Assembly: GCF_029784165.1 (NCBI RefSeq)
Contig: NC_073694.1
Location: 52,175,674-52,239,673, forward strand
Direction: 5' to 3'
DNA from: Wyeomyia smithii
Taxonomy: Eukaryota > Arthropoda > Insecta > Diptera > Culicidae
DNA length: 64,000 nt
Below the pieces are notes generated by a model. It did not search any database and had not been told where the DNA came from. It worked only from the letters and a program-made list of their open reading frames with translations. This document shows, one piece after another, positions 9,420 through 21,028 of the stretch; positions within the stretch are counted from its first letter, which is position 1; every line of letters begins with the position of its first letter. A program made the position numbers and the translations under genes.

Positions 9420-10460
9420 GTCCTTGGGCAGTACACACAGAATTGAATTTTATTGCTAACATGTGTACGGTGTTACCTTTCTTTATTTCATTTGACTAGG
9501 AGTTAGTAACAAGTATCATTTTTTTAGTTTCACAATAGAACTCCAAATCATTTCTGATCCACGATTATTGGTTTTCAAAGCACTATCGACATATATTTCG
9601 CCACAATCACAATAAAACATTAGCTAAAACTTGCTCTTGTTACTGTTTGTTGTATTGACAGCCAGAAAAACCGAACCACACTGCTAGAGGAGCTTCACCG
9701 TGTGGTAATCGTTTCCACTTTTTTTCCTGTTTGCTCTCAAGATGAGCTGATAGGAGCAAAACTGCTACAATTTCTGTCCCTCCCGCGTGGCGTTGCTCAG
9801 TACACGGAAAAGTATACAATTTATGAAAAGCAAACACAGCTGACTCGGTCGTACAAAGTCGTATGCGCAATACAATGTAGGAAAGTTGATAGATTGTATT
9901 TAGAAGGTTAGCAAAGGGCTCTAGAGGATGCGCAAGATGTTGTGGTTTATAAAATTAAACAAATATCATTCAAGGTATACCATTTATTAGAAGGAAAATT
10001 GCTCTACAAAGTAGTGACATCTGATAAGATTCTCAATCATATCAAGGATATCATTTTGCGAGTTTTCACTAAGCTAGAATACACTTCATTTGCAAATAAC
10101 GAAATAACTGAGCTGACCTTTATCGCGATTTAAAGTTAATTTGTGCAGTATATTTCAGTTAAATTTTTGTTTTTTACATCGTTAAAAAATACACCAATTT
10201 CTGCTGGATCGCCCCCAGACCCGTTTGGAAATCCTGGACCCATCAGGTTTCTAGAATATTGATGTTGTATTTGAAGTAATAATTGAAGCATAAAATGTGA
10301 AATTTGACGTAATATTTGTGCTAAAGAAATAGCGAAATAAAAAAATGACCCCTAATTTCGACTACTTTCATCACGAGCAATACCGGGAACGTTCAAATAG
10401 TACAATACAAAATTGGAATTTGAACTGAAAAAAAAAACTAGACTGTTTATTTTGGTTAGG
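9420..10460. other. Non-coding stretch
   Basis: A+T-rich with scattered short frames. No domain, RNA gene or repeat boundary recognised. Confidence 0.5.
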
Positions 10461-10479
10461 AAGAAAAAAATATTATCTA

Positions 10480-11095
10480 AAACTTTGCCGAAGACGTCAC
10501 ATCATTTTTTACATAGCATTTCGACAAAGCTTTGCAAGAACGAGCCGTGATTAAAACAGGCTTATCGTTTCTGCTAGCGTGCAGGAGAATATTTTTCACT
10601 GCGAAAACAACTGCTCTCACACTGGTGAGCAAAGCGACGCACTTGTTTGAAGAAGGCAGCGAATCGTTTGTATCTGAGAAACTTGCAAAAAAACACGACG
10701 GTGGAATTTGAAATGCCTCTCCAGAAAGATAAAAAACTGGTGTGAGCTTTCTCACACCATTACGCACAATAACCACATAACAAAGCTCACTGCAGTGCTT
10801 CAGCTGTTTGTACCTCAAGCATATATCAAATGAGGGGAGCATCTAAGTAGGAAAGTAGAATGCCTTGTTGGCTTTGCATCACAAAACTAAAAAAAAATAA
10901 TTCCAGCCGCCCTTCACAAATGCCTGCTTTCCAAATGCTTTCGAATTTATCTCAACGGTGCGAACGGCGGTGTGCTTCTGTTTATTTTCACTAGAGTGAT
11001 TCACCATTTTTTCTGCGAGTGTCAGAAACACAGTATAAAACAGAAAAAAGAAGTGCGGAGCAAAAAATTGCTACTCATAGTGCTCGTGTTGGACA
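10480..11095 (-). repeat. Dispersed repeat (family C), copy 1
   Basis: The reverse complement of this stretch matches the + strand at about 41,200-41,470 (CCCCTCATTTGATAT, then GCACTGCAGTAAGCT-like sequence) and at 42,340-42,570 (GATTCGCTGC, then GCGTCGCTTT). It is therefore a repeat of at least 600 bp, undisrupted here and split at the other locus. A 121-codon minus-strand frame (10,477-10,842) lies in it but shows no known domain. The class of element is unknown. Confidence 0.6.
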
Positions 11096-11099
11096 TGAA

Positions 11100-12640
11100 A
11101 TGAGCGGTTAATATTCACTCTACTCTTTTCACGTGTTGAGGAGAATAACAGGCCGAGTTAAACAAAAATATATAAAAGCCATAATCATAATCGGGCAACC
11201 AATTTCGGTTTCTTTGAAACTTTGTATAGAAAGGTTTTATGGGGAAAAGATGTAATTTTGTGCTATTGGTACGTCTAGTACTTTTACGTCTTACGGCAAC
11301 ATGTATAGAGGCACAAATTTAAAACCCGAAAATATCGAGAGCGTCATCGAGAGTGTCCACTTTCTAATGCTTGAAACTTAGTCAGTCTTCAACGGATTTC
11401 CTTCATTCTTACAAAAATCGATTGGAAATTGCTGTCTACCAAAATGCGAAAAAAATGATTTTATGATGCTAACTATTGTACTATTGGAAAATGAATGAAT
11501 TCCAATGAATGTATGGTTTTTGCTGGAGAACCATGGACAAAATAAGAAAAACGTGTATTTTCCGAAATATTAATAATTTTTCGAGCTTAAATTTAAAATA
11601 ACTCGAAAACCGATACCTTTAGAATGTTTACTACCAAGAGCTTTTTGATTTAAAATGACTCTCTGCATCTTTTAAAATCATCAGAATACAAATATTTTGA
11701 AAAATGTTTAAATTAGAATTGTTTTAAAAGAATTAATCTACCATAAAAAGTTGCGTATTAACGTCAAGTTTCTTTAAAAAAAAATAAAAAAAAATGAACA
11801 ATTTTTTTAAATGGAAATTTATTGTTTATTTCTAATTTTTTTTTTTTTGGACAAAACAATTTTTTTTGTACAGTGTACATTTTTTTATGGTGCATTTTTA
11901 ATTCCCTACAACTCATTCTCAGACAGTTTTTCTATACAACCAACGGTTTCTGGGCTACAATGCTTCGAATAATACCTATGCCAAAAGGCATACGCCCTTT
12001 TAGAATGTAACTCATGGGTGTATAAAATCTCTCCACCTGTGAAAAATGGTCAGTTTGCTAGGCCAAATACGTGTGCAAAGTTTCATTCAAATCGAAAATG
12101 GTCGATATTCGACCATAGGTCATTTGGCGCGATCTTGCTCTAAAGTTTTTAGTCGGATGAATTATAATAATAATAATAATGAACTGTCACTATTGTGAGA
12201 AATACCAAATCAATTCCAAATGACATATATCATAATTATTAAAGAAGTTGATATCCCTTTCCGACTGGGCCCATATAATCGCGTAGGTAGGAGGTGACTT
12301 AAACAAAACCTTCTCTCTCGCTTTTTGAACATTCTATTCATTGTTTTACTGTTCACAACGCTAGTGTCGACATCGCAGCTGGTATGAAAAATTAAAAAAA
12401 CCGAAGCGAGCAAGTGTTTTTATATAGGAATTGCTTGGGTTTGTTATCCGTCGTTTTTTACCTACACAATTGTGTGGGTTCGGTCGGAAAGGAATATATT
12501 TGTCTGTCACACGCCGAAATCTAGATGACAGCGATTCGCAAAGATATGTGTAATTGACCGGTGGCCGGTGCAGCTACCGAAAACATTTTACTTCCCCTGC
12601 AATTCCCTAGTTTACGATATTCTGTTTTGCTTGTTCTTGC
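11100..12640. other. A+T-rich non-coding stretch
   Basis: Contains short low-complexity runs and (TAA)n at 12,164-12,180. Phrases such as AACTCGAAAACCGATACC suggest further old dispersed repeats. No gene seen. Confidence 0.5.
12164..12180 (+). repeat. (ATA)n microsatellite
   Basis: About six TAA/ATA units ending at 12,180. Confidence 0.8.
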
Positions 12641-12676
12641 CGAACAACCTGCGAAATTTAACTTTCAGTAGCCACG

Positions 12677-12710
12677 TATAAAAGCTAGCATGCAGTAATT
12701 TAGTCTTTAG
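12677..12710 (+). promoter_or_regulatory. Candidate RNA polymerase II core promoter
   Basis: TATAAAAG at 12,677-12,684 is followed by AATTTAGTCTTTAGC, with initiator-like TTAGTC at 25 bp and TTAGCA at 32 bp. A short downstream stretch holds ATGCAATGCAAAAAAG directly before GTATGA (12,757 region), which could be a tiny first coding exon and donor, the arrangement common in insect cuticle-protein genes. No matching second exon was found, so this stays a candidate. Confidence 0.35.
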
Positions 12711-12779
12711 CAAGAAATCGTTTTTGAGAAGATATGTGAAATGCAATGCAAAAAAGGTATGATGTATGATGTATGATTA

Positions 12780-13557
12780 CAAATATTTTAGAGTCAAAAC
12801 GGTTTGTTTGATTGGGTTTACGTCTTCGGCTAAGTTGTAGATAATAATTTGGTCTTTTTTTTTAAATATACACTTTTTTAGGCTTTTAATTATATAGAGA
12901 AGCAAATTGTTTTAAATGTATTTTTTTTTTCATAAAAAAACTACAAAAGATTAGCCAAAAAATAATAGCTGTCCAATCATGGAGAAATGATAAACAAAAA
13001 GTGGGAATTTTCCAGAAAAAAATAAAGCCGTCGTTTGGTATGACTGGTATAATATCATCAACAGAGTGGTAGACAGTAATTTTGTTCTTCCAGAATATTT
13101 TTTTTTGGAGAACAACCCAAAAATATGATTATAAATTTAATATTTTTAAAAACTTATTATTTATGAATCTGAAGTTGTTTCTATGAAAGCTGCACATTAT
13201 AAGCTAACCAAAAATATTTAACTGGATTGGGAGAAATAGAGAGTAAAAAAATAAAAATTTGTCGAAAAAAACTTCTTTTTTACTAAACGTTTTTCAAAGT
13301 GTATATTTTACGAAAGGACATAATTTTTATAAATAACTTTACCAAAGATACCACATCGATAAAACAAACTGTTCAGATGCTACTAAACGCGAATGGCGTC
13401 TTTTCTCATGTGAGAGACAATATCAACAATGAAAATGATGCGCGCCAAAATTTATCCCAAACTGTTTCGCCGCATGAACGCTTCCTTCCGCTTTCAGTAT
13501 AACATCGGCTAAATAGTATCATCATTATTGTCGTGAATGTTTCTGCAGTTCTCTACT
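12780..13557. other. A+T-rich stretch with old repeat fragments
   Basis: Holds phrases such as ACGTCTTCGGCTAAGTTGTA and TAACTTTACCAAAGATACCAC that resemble the short repeats at 10,470, 54,530 and 54,705. No coding frame supported. Confidence 0.45.
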
Positions 13558-13726
13558 CCAGCTGGTGTTGAGGTACGATGTTGGTCTAACAAGCCAGTCG
13601 TCGCGTGTTGGTGTCAGTAGGACAGTAGCGCTAGCCCCGCAATTGTCCTGTACACTGAACAGTTGGCTGTTTATAATAAAAGAAGTTCCGAATCGAAATA
13701 TAGCACCAAAGCTTCGCTTTGTTTTT
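13558..13726 (+). mobile_element. tRNA-derived SINE, copy 2
   Basis: Same family as 4,336-4,547, on the + strand. The head CCAGCTGGTGTTGAGGTACG leads into TAACAAGCCAG and then GTGTCAGTAGGACAGTAGCG and GCTAGCCCCGCAATTGTCCT. The B-box section and part of the 3' body are deleted, and it ends in CGCTTTGTTTTT. Without a B box it should be transcriptionally dead. No target duplication was identified. Confidence 0.75.
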
Positions 13727-13729
13727 GTA

Positions 13730-14280
13730 AATTATAGCGGTACTGAATTCACAAGTTGCAAACTATAGTTTTTCTAACCGCGACTTCATTTTCATGGGTC
13801 ATTTACACATTACACACAGAACGAAATAAATCAAAACGAGAAAAACTAGCGCGATTATCGGTAGAATCTTATAGTAGCTGGGCGGAGCAGAGTGACGAGT
13901 GACGATTGGGATTATTAAACGTTCCTAAGGATTCCATCAAATTTGGATTTTTTTGAAATTTTCATTTAGTTGTGACTGTATGAGCAACCATAAGAAGGCT
14001 AAGACGATGCATTCCATGGAATTGGGTTCTGATCGAAATAGCAACCATTACCCTAATTCACTTTTAGAGTTTGCGGCAACATTACGCTTTGAATCATGCA
14101 ATTCACACACTTCAAAGTATACTTCCAACAATTTGTTTAAATTAACATAATCTGTAAAATTAGACTGATATCATGCAATGTTGCAAAAACTCTGCTTCGT
14201 AATATAGCTGGCTTGGCTTGAACATTATTCCAAAAGCAGTGTAATAATTATAATAATAATAATTATTATAAGAACTTATT
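13730..14280. other. Non-coding stretch with a palindromic microsatellite
   Basis: Around 14,242-14,268 the sequence TAATAATTATAATAATAATA continues as a self-complementary ATA/TAT run. Nothing else recognised. Confidence 0.55.
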
Positions 14281-17200
14281 CGCGTCAGGGCGAATACCGT
14301 TCCACAATGGGGCCGTAAATTCGGAATTGCTGTCTAGTCCGTTTTCGGATCTCGTGCAGTCAATGTTTGAACAGCGCCGTCGGGCACCGGAAGTAAGCTA
14401 GACTCGTTTCCTTTAGCTGATAAGCAAAACCAAAATTTCCCACTGAATGAATCCCCGATTGGACAGCTATCGAGATGGTGGTGTAATTTACAGCCTCGGG
14501 AAACATTGATTGACCCGATACCGGGTACATTCATACGAGCAAGCGCATAGCGTAGGGTTACTATTTGCTTATTGATAAGCGGCTCAAAACGGAAAAATCC
14601 CAAAGTAAGCGAGACTTTTTTTTTGGAAGCTAAGCCCGGAACCGGCACTGCGGTCAATCACTTTTTACGATACAGAGCCGGCGGGTGAAAGATAAATTGT
14701 CACATTCGGTTGTCGACCGCCCGCAGTTTTCGGCTTGTCTTTCACCGGCTTCGATCTATTTACCTTTCTTCGATAGATAGCCAGATAGTGTATGTTCTTC
14801 CTTTTAGATGCTATCGTCCTCATCGCCTGCCGGCACACGGAAAGAAACGATCCAGAACAAAACGAAAATCGATTGGACCCGATTGGCGAATCTTAGCGTC
14901 TTTCTACCGTCGGATTTTGGGCTGCAGAAGAAAAAGAACGATTCCAGCAGAGAGCCCATGGCGTGCTTCGGTATCTATGAATCGAAGCAATTGTCAGTGA
15001 GATCAGACCGGGAGGGGGCACTTGTGTCATTAATATCTGACCTTGTGACTTCTGTCCGAGACCGAAATCCCGCATGAATGGGCATAGAACGACACCCCTG
15101 CCTAGAACATAATAGACCACATTAGATTAAGGTAGGCGTTCGCTAGGAATTCGCAAGAATTAGTGCCTGTAACGAATGAATGTGTTTGATAAATGATATT
15201 CTCCGTACGATATTTACTTTATGCGTTCCCGTAGAACCCGCTACCTTCGACGGCCATTTGTCAATTGACATGGTTTCAATGAAATTAAACCATTCGCTTG
15301 TTTTGGTCAATCGCCGGCCGCCGATTTGATTGATGGATAGTGTGTCGTGAGGAATCATGTAGCGTAATTGCAGAATGGCGACAACAGAAGAAGATAAATG
15401 ACGCCGATTGCAGTGCAGATGCAGACCAACACCAAATGCTATTAATCGCTTGCATTGTGGCAGTTATCGCACTTCTGTCGAAGGATTTTCTCATTGATTG
15501 CAGGAGAAAAAAAAATACGTCGGTCTAATAAATCTACAGATAGGCTCCTTTTGGCAGCTGTGATATGAGGATTTTTTTACATAGGACTACGTCTCACAAT
15601 AACCTTAAAAAGTTTTTAAGCGCTCATAACTCAGTCGTTTGACGTCACATTCACGAATTGTTAGCACCAATCTATCAGAATTTTTTCCACGGTTGGATTC
15701 GACTTTTACAGATATGATGTATGATTGACTTGCCGCGTTTTACAATGGGTTAAATCTAAGTTGAAAGTATTGCATTTTTCTCTTCTGCACAAATGCAGGA
15801 TTGATTAAATAATTAAAATCGAAACAGCTTAAAACTAATTAATAATTCATGACATTGAGAAACATTTGAAATCCAGCAATCAAGAAATAAATTTTTGATA
15901 CCATTATCTGTTGACTCATGTATCGAATCGACAAAAAATTATTTAGTGTAATAAATAGGGACAATTGCCAAGGGGAACATTTGGTTATCTTTCCAGAGTT
16001 TGGCCTGGATTCTATCTAGTTGACACTGAATACGAGTGGCAATTTAACACTCAATCGGATGTGTTTGATAACTTTAAATAAAAGGATGAAATTGACGAAG
16101 TTGTTCCTGTTACATGTTGAAATAAATGCTGTCAAAAAAAAGACACATATAGAATGCATCGTTACGACAGAAATAAGAACCGTACCATGCACATTTTGAA
16201 CTAAGCCAAGGCAAGTAAAAACGACCGCAAAACCTGACAACCATTTGCGTTCGTTTACACAGAGTTGACGAATGACCACGAAACATCAAAACAAAGGGCC
16301 AGAACGGTGTTAAAAAACATAGTTTTACACACTAATGATAGGTTAAGGAAGAAAGCGAAGGAGTACACGATGTGTGACAAAACTCACACACGCAAACCCG
16401 CCGTACGTTTTACAATTGACCGACATCCGGGCGGTCAAGTTTAGCATCGAGTGCGAAAAATGTCCTCTGGTTTTATTCATCTTTTTCTCGGCAAGCCAAA
16501 AATTTGCACATTACTCATTACACCAGAATCCGCATTCGAGTCGATGAACGGCGAACGACCAGGAAAACATCTGCCCCTTTCTTACGTTCTGCATTATACC
16601 AATTACGCACTGCAGGGCTTGTTTCTTCTTGTTTTTGGTGGTCCTCCTCTTGGAGACGATTGTTATTATTTCCAGTCTAACTTGAAATACGCCTCGCAGT
16701 GGATTTGTTTGGCTTAAGGTTTTGTGTTATGTTCTCTCTCCTCGTGGTTCCTGGTTCGTCCTGAATCCTGATCGTCTGAAGCTGAGGAGGAAAAAACTTT
16801 TCCTGACATGGCAAAATTTTGTAGACATTGGAGAAAGAAGTTCCTGTTTTTTGTTGTACGCAGAACATACATACACTCCAGAGAAGATACAACTTGAGCA
16901 AAATGTAAGATGAGACCCTTTTTACGGAACGGATCCGAATGGACCACACCGTACACATTCGGTGTACCCCCGAGGAGTGTTATATGGGAGCGAGTCCTTT
17001 CAGTTTTGCAACAAAAGATAAGCCGGTTATTGCTGATTTTTTTTCGCACACTGACTGGCAATATTATACCATTACCTGGTACAGGTATGTCGTCGTCTAT
17101 GGGAATGCTTTGAGCAATATTTTTGTTTAATTTCTTACTGTACGGTATGTTCGTTTCGTTTCCATTCCTTTGTTGTGCTAGTCCTCTGGCTAGAGAGAGA

Positions 17201-17320
17201 GCGAGAGCAAGACGATGCACGGACAGGAACGAAACAAACAGACCCAATTTTATTCAAATTTGCAAGCTTTCTAACAGCTTGTCGATTGTGGTACCGAGTG
17301 TACAGCACTCTCGAATTTAA
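14280..17320. other. G+C-richer, repeat-poor non-coding stretch
   Basis: Composition is closer to balanced than in the flanks, and I find no copy of this sequence elsewhere in the window. Overlapping frames on both strands (for example 14,710-15,000 and, minus, 16,714-17,247) are mutually overlapping and show no domain, signal peptide or splice-bounded exon. It may be unique host DNA (intron or regulatory). Confidence 0.45.
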
Positions 17321-17807
17321 AATTCCGAGAAATACAAATGATCATTAACGTTGGTAACTGAGGAACATGTTATTGTAAAATAAGACAAATAATGGGAAAT
17401 AAATTTTAAGAGAAAACCACACGATTCTGTTTGAGCAATGAACACAAGATCGAAAGTAAAGTATAGGAAAACCGAAAGTTCGACAATGATTCAAATTATT
17501 TTCTGCCAATTTCAATTAACTTCAAGGTGTTTGAGTTGGCGGTCAAAGGAAAGCCTCCATTAAATCGCGGTATTATCAAGTGTTGAAATAGTGCTAGTCA
17601 ATTAGCTTTAAATCATAGCGTAAAGTTCCACATCATATAAGTTCAATCAATTGCATTCCTTTATACATTAACCCCAGTTTCAAACCAGATTTTATTTTGG
17701 ACCTTTAAACATTCGTCATTCGGAACCTTCGTTAATTTAGTCAATAGGTTTTATACGTCGTTCATTAATTTTATTTCATGTAATAATCCAATAACTATAG
17801 TAAGATA
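17320..17807. other. A+T-rich non-coding stretch
   Basis: No gene, repeat copy or RNA recognised. Confidence 0.5.
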
Positions 17808-18556
17808 ATGTATCATGATCGGAACAATTCAGTCACATTTTCACCATTAATATCGTATTAAGTCATAAACAAATTACACTCATCGAAACAATCTATTTGT
17901 CTAGTGTACAGAAACAATGAATTCATTCAAATATATCATTTTGACTAGTCATAGAATTTGTATCATGATCGGAACAAAATATGTATCATAATCGGAACAG
18001 CCATTTTATTTCCGATTTATATTAATTCAAGTATTTAAGTTAGACAATTAAACTGTCTAGAACTATTTCTCACATTCCATAATGGGCACTCTCAAGGAAA
18101 AAAAGCTTTTCCAACAAAAACTTCCCCATGAATTGTACCTACGTGAAACTCAACCTTATATCAAGCACAGACCAAGTAAAGCGGTGAAGTCTCAGAAGTA
18201 AGCTGTTCCGATCATGATACATACGAGCCTTCGTAATTCACCAAAAATTCACATTTTAAAGTAAATATTTCGCACAAAAAGTATTTCTACCTAAAATGTT
18301 AATGTTATAGAAGCATTCTACGGAAAAATAAATTGCTATCCTTGAATATTTAATTCCATTATCCCTGCTTGCAAACAAGGCATGATAGGCAATTGTAAGG
18401 CAAGTTTGTGTCAGAAAATGCATCAATTTCCAAAACTTCTTCATTAACAGTAATACTTGAACAATCTTAATGAAACTTTCTGAACAGCATCAAGAGAAGT
18501 TGCTGGATGTTTTGCTGAAAATTTCGCATTTAAAAATTGTTCCGATCATGGTACAT
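17808..18556. mobile_element. Nested inverted-motif unit, outer pair
   Basis: ATGTATCATGATCGGAACAA continuing TT at 17,808-17,829 is matched in inverted orientation at 18,535-18,556 with one difference. The pair bounds 749 bp without a coding frame. An inner pair of the same motif with different last bases lies at 17,981 and 18,222, and one more direct copy at 17,959. The right copy abuts an I-like LINE fragment. I infer a non-autonomous DNA element with a second element inside it; superfamily unknown. Confidence 0.5.
17981..18223. mobile_element. Nested inverted-motif unit, inner pair (MITE-like)
   Basis: ATGTATCATAATCGGAACAG at 17,981-18,000 is matched by the reverse complement of 18,202-18,222 (CTGTTCCGATCATGATACAT). 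The enclosed 200 bp is A+T-rich and non-coding. Inner ends share AGC/GCC after the common core whereas outer ends share AATT, so each end pairs best with its own partner. Confidence 0.55.
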
Positions 18557-18880
18557 TTCCGGACCTTAGCCACGTCCTCATCGTCCGCAAAGCAGTCTTT
18601 AAAATTATTTGGTAGGACTACCTTTCGTCTCACTCGTTCTAGTTCGGGACAATTTGCTAGAATGTGCTTTACTGTTAGGACGTCGTTGAAGTATCTGCAT
18701 AGTCGCTGTTCTTCCTTATCAAATATATGTTTGTGGGTAACTAAAGTGTGTCCAATTCGCAGTTGGGCGAGTTTGACTGTTTTTCCTGATTGCCCTCGTA
18801 TGATTACCAGAGTTGAAATTTCGAAAAATATCGAAAGGAAACTAAAGGGATCTGCAGTGTGAACCATCATTTAATTGTCT
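18540..18880 (-). pseudogene. I-like LINE fragment, ORF2 C-terminal tail
   Basis: The minus strand reads LAQLRIGHTLVTHKHIF, then DVLTVKHILANCPELERVRR, then DCFADDEDVAKV. This block (RIGHT...TH, then a Cys/His-spaced VKHIL..CP motif) is the usual tail after the RNase H domain of I-clade and related LINEs. The cysteines that should precede VKHIL are partly lost. No RT or RNase H is present, so this is a short 3' remnant. Its downstream end coincides with the outer inverted motif at 18,556. Confidence 0.6.
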
Positions 18881-18889
18881 TCGGTAAAA

Positions 18890-19790
18890 TACCCGAAAGG
18901 AAACAAAAACAAAGAGGTTAAGATACAAGGAAGAAAAGGTGAATAATCCTAGAATGAAACAGGAGATAACTTTTATTCAATATTATTTTCATGAAATTCT
19001 ACTTTGTTTATTAAACTGAATGGCAGCAGCTATACTCTCGTTCATATTGTAGTGGTAAAATTTTTTTATCAACCCTCGCTTGATTTTAATGCAAAAATTG
19101 ATAATTTGCGGTTGGAACCAATAGCAGATAGAATTACAGCGAAAATATGTGTAATATATGATGGAGAAGTGTCGATTTTATTGATAATAAAAATCCGATA
19201 CAAATCAAAATTCATCGTATTTTACAAACTTTTGATAAAGAATATATTGTTGATAATTGTGAATAAATTGATTTCTAAAAATCTCGAATTTAACTTAGTT
19301 TCTAAAAACCTCGAATTTTATAATACTTGAAGCCATATTGAAGTTTGACATGTTTTACTACATGATCTGGTTGGTCTGTAAATGTAACCGTAGAATGGAA
19401 CAAATAGAATGCAAATTTTAGAAAAAATACTACAAGATATACAGCCCTAGGGGTTGTATAAAATGGTGCATGGGAGTAAACATTCTAATCAGAGGGATTA
19501 CAGAGTTTATTCAGTGACTTACTTTTTTATTCTTAGCCTTCGTTCGCTAAAAAATATCATCAAAAAATGTTGAAATGTAGAAGAAGGTTTCGAACGAATC
19601 TTAGTAAATGGACGAAAAATTAACAAGCATTTGCAGGCTCTTACTTTTTTATAAATTTGTAATTTCAGGGCTACTTACTCTTTCGATATTATACCGGTTA
19701 CGATTTTATAACCGTTACAAAAATGTTCGATTCTTGTTGAGTATTTTATGATTCTTTTGGCAACCATATTTATGCGATATACTATTTAAA
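18890..19790. other. A+T-rich non-coding stretch
   Basis: A 108-codon frame at 19,004-19,330 has biased composition and an internal near-duplication (SKNLEFN/SKNLEFY) but no domain. No other feature. Confidence 0.5.
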
Positions 19791-19794
19791 AAAA

Positions 19795-19900
19795 ACCGTG
19801 TACTGCTGCAATAATAGACCAGCGGCACCTGTACTGTACGGTACTGTTGCCTTCACCAGCTTGTTTTCTTTCAAGACATCAGTTTTTATTAGGTTCTAAC
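19795..19900 (-). repeat. Dispersed repeat fragment (family B), copy 2
   Basis: Inverted match of 880-975 (reverse complement contains AACTGATGTCTTG and GCAACAGTACCGTACAG). Confidence 0.45.
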
Positions 19901-19929
19901 AGCATTGTTTCGGAAAGCAGGCTTTTTTC

Positions 19930-20580
19930 CCTTGTAGAAGACTGAACCACTGCGACCATTGTTTGATCTATTGTGGTATGCTTCACCTTACTCTAAGCGC
20001 GTACGAGCAGGTACGTTACTATTTGGCGAGTTGATGTTCTTGCTACATTGCACATTTATCCCAGTTGGGCAAACACTTCGTATGAAGTTTATTACCTCAC
20101 CAGGACTTTCCCTCTAAATTTCGGTAGGTTCTATGTGTCCCTTACCAAAGATACGCAATCTGCGTTGTATTAATATTTGACATCCGCAGAGTAGATGTTC
20201 TGAAGTTTCGCTTTCGATGCCACACAGGCGACATTTATCATTATCAAGTTCGCCTATCTTCTTGAGATGATACTTACCAGTGAATGTCCTCAAGTCTTTC
20301 TTATTTAACCTGAGCAGCACGAGGCTCTTCTCGCGATTTGGCTTTATGAATCTTTTCGATTGTCGTAATCCGCTTATGACATCCCAGTTTGTTTTGATGG
20401 TCGCTTTCTCCCATTCACCGAGTTCAGCTTTTAGAGCGCTCGGGGAGACTCCAAAGAAAGGTTCTGGGCCAATTAAGTTAGTAGATGACCCTTGTCTGGC
20501 CTTCTCGTTTCCTTCGATTCCACAAAGACCAGGAACCCAGTATAAGAACCAGATAACACTGACTGAGTTTTATTAATTTA
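19930..20580 (-). pseudogene. Loa-type LINE 2, RNase H end and C-terminal part
   Basis: On the minus strand, about 20,560-20,500 reads YWVPGLCGIEGNEKA, the last RNase H motif, followed by a linker with SKRFIKPN and then KCRLCGIESETSEHLLCGC (about 20,240-20,180), the zinc-binding tail also seen in Loa-type LINE 1. The reading frame is open for 68 codons at 20,114-20,320. The N-terminal two thirds of RNase H and the RT thumb are missing upstream, replaced by the sequence at 20,580-21,028. The 3' end lies around 19,930. Confidence 0.7.
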
Positions 20581-21028
20581 TCTATTTCTGGTCCCATTGA
20601 TTTACAGGTTTTAAAGTTTTTTTTTATCAATTTACAGGTTTCAAACATTTTTATCAATGAACAAAGAAAAAAATCAGGCAACTATTCGCTTAGTAGTGAA
20701 TTAACTAGCAAAAAAAGACATTAGATGAAGTAAATATTTGCTTAATTTTTCGTTTACTGAATAAAACATCAAATATTTTTAACAAATAATTTAAGAAATA
20801 ATTTGAAATTAAACGACAAGCAAATATTGAACGTCATTTCAAGCAAATATTTACACCTTGACAAATATTGATACACTTTGTCGACGTAAGTTTCGCGTTT
20901 TGAAACGATATTTAGTTTTTTTTTTGCAATATTTTATGAGAAATTATATTAAATCTTGCGAAATTTTTCGAGGAACTCGGGAATCCCGGGAATCAATATT
21001 TCTATTCCCGGGATCCGGGAATCCCGTA
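20580..21028. other. Replacement segment inside Loa-type LINE 2
   Basis: This non-LINE sequence separates the RT thumb (ends near 21,028 with TTTKATNAL) from the RNase H end. It starts and runs A+T-rich, with ATTTGCTT and AAGCAAATATT phrases similar to the MITE at 28,342-28,449. It closes with a G+C-rich palindrome at 20,976-21,027 (ATCCCGGGAAT against ATTCCCGGGAT). A coding stretch of roughly 250 codons of LINE is absent, so insertion was accompanied by deletion or several events overlap. Confidence 0.5.

Noticed and set aside
11168..11177. TATATAAAAG box
   Set aside because: No initiator or downstream element at the expected distance, and the context is A+T-rich DNA where such boxes are frequent.
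14334..14657. 107-codon minus-strand frame in the G+C-richer island
   Set aside because: No domain, no good start context, and no splice or neighbouring exon evidence; kept only as part of the island description.
16714..17247. 177-codon open frame on the minus strand
   Set aside because: Overlaps several frames in both orientations, shows no conserved block and no plausible exon borders.
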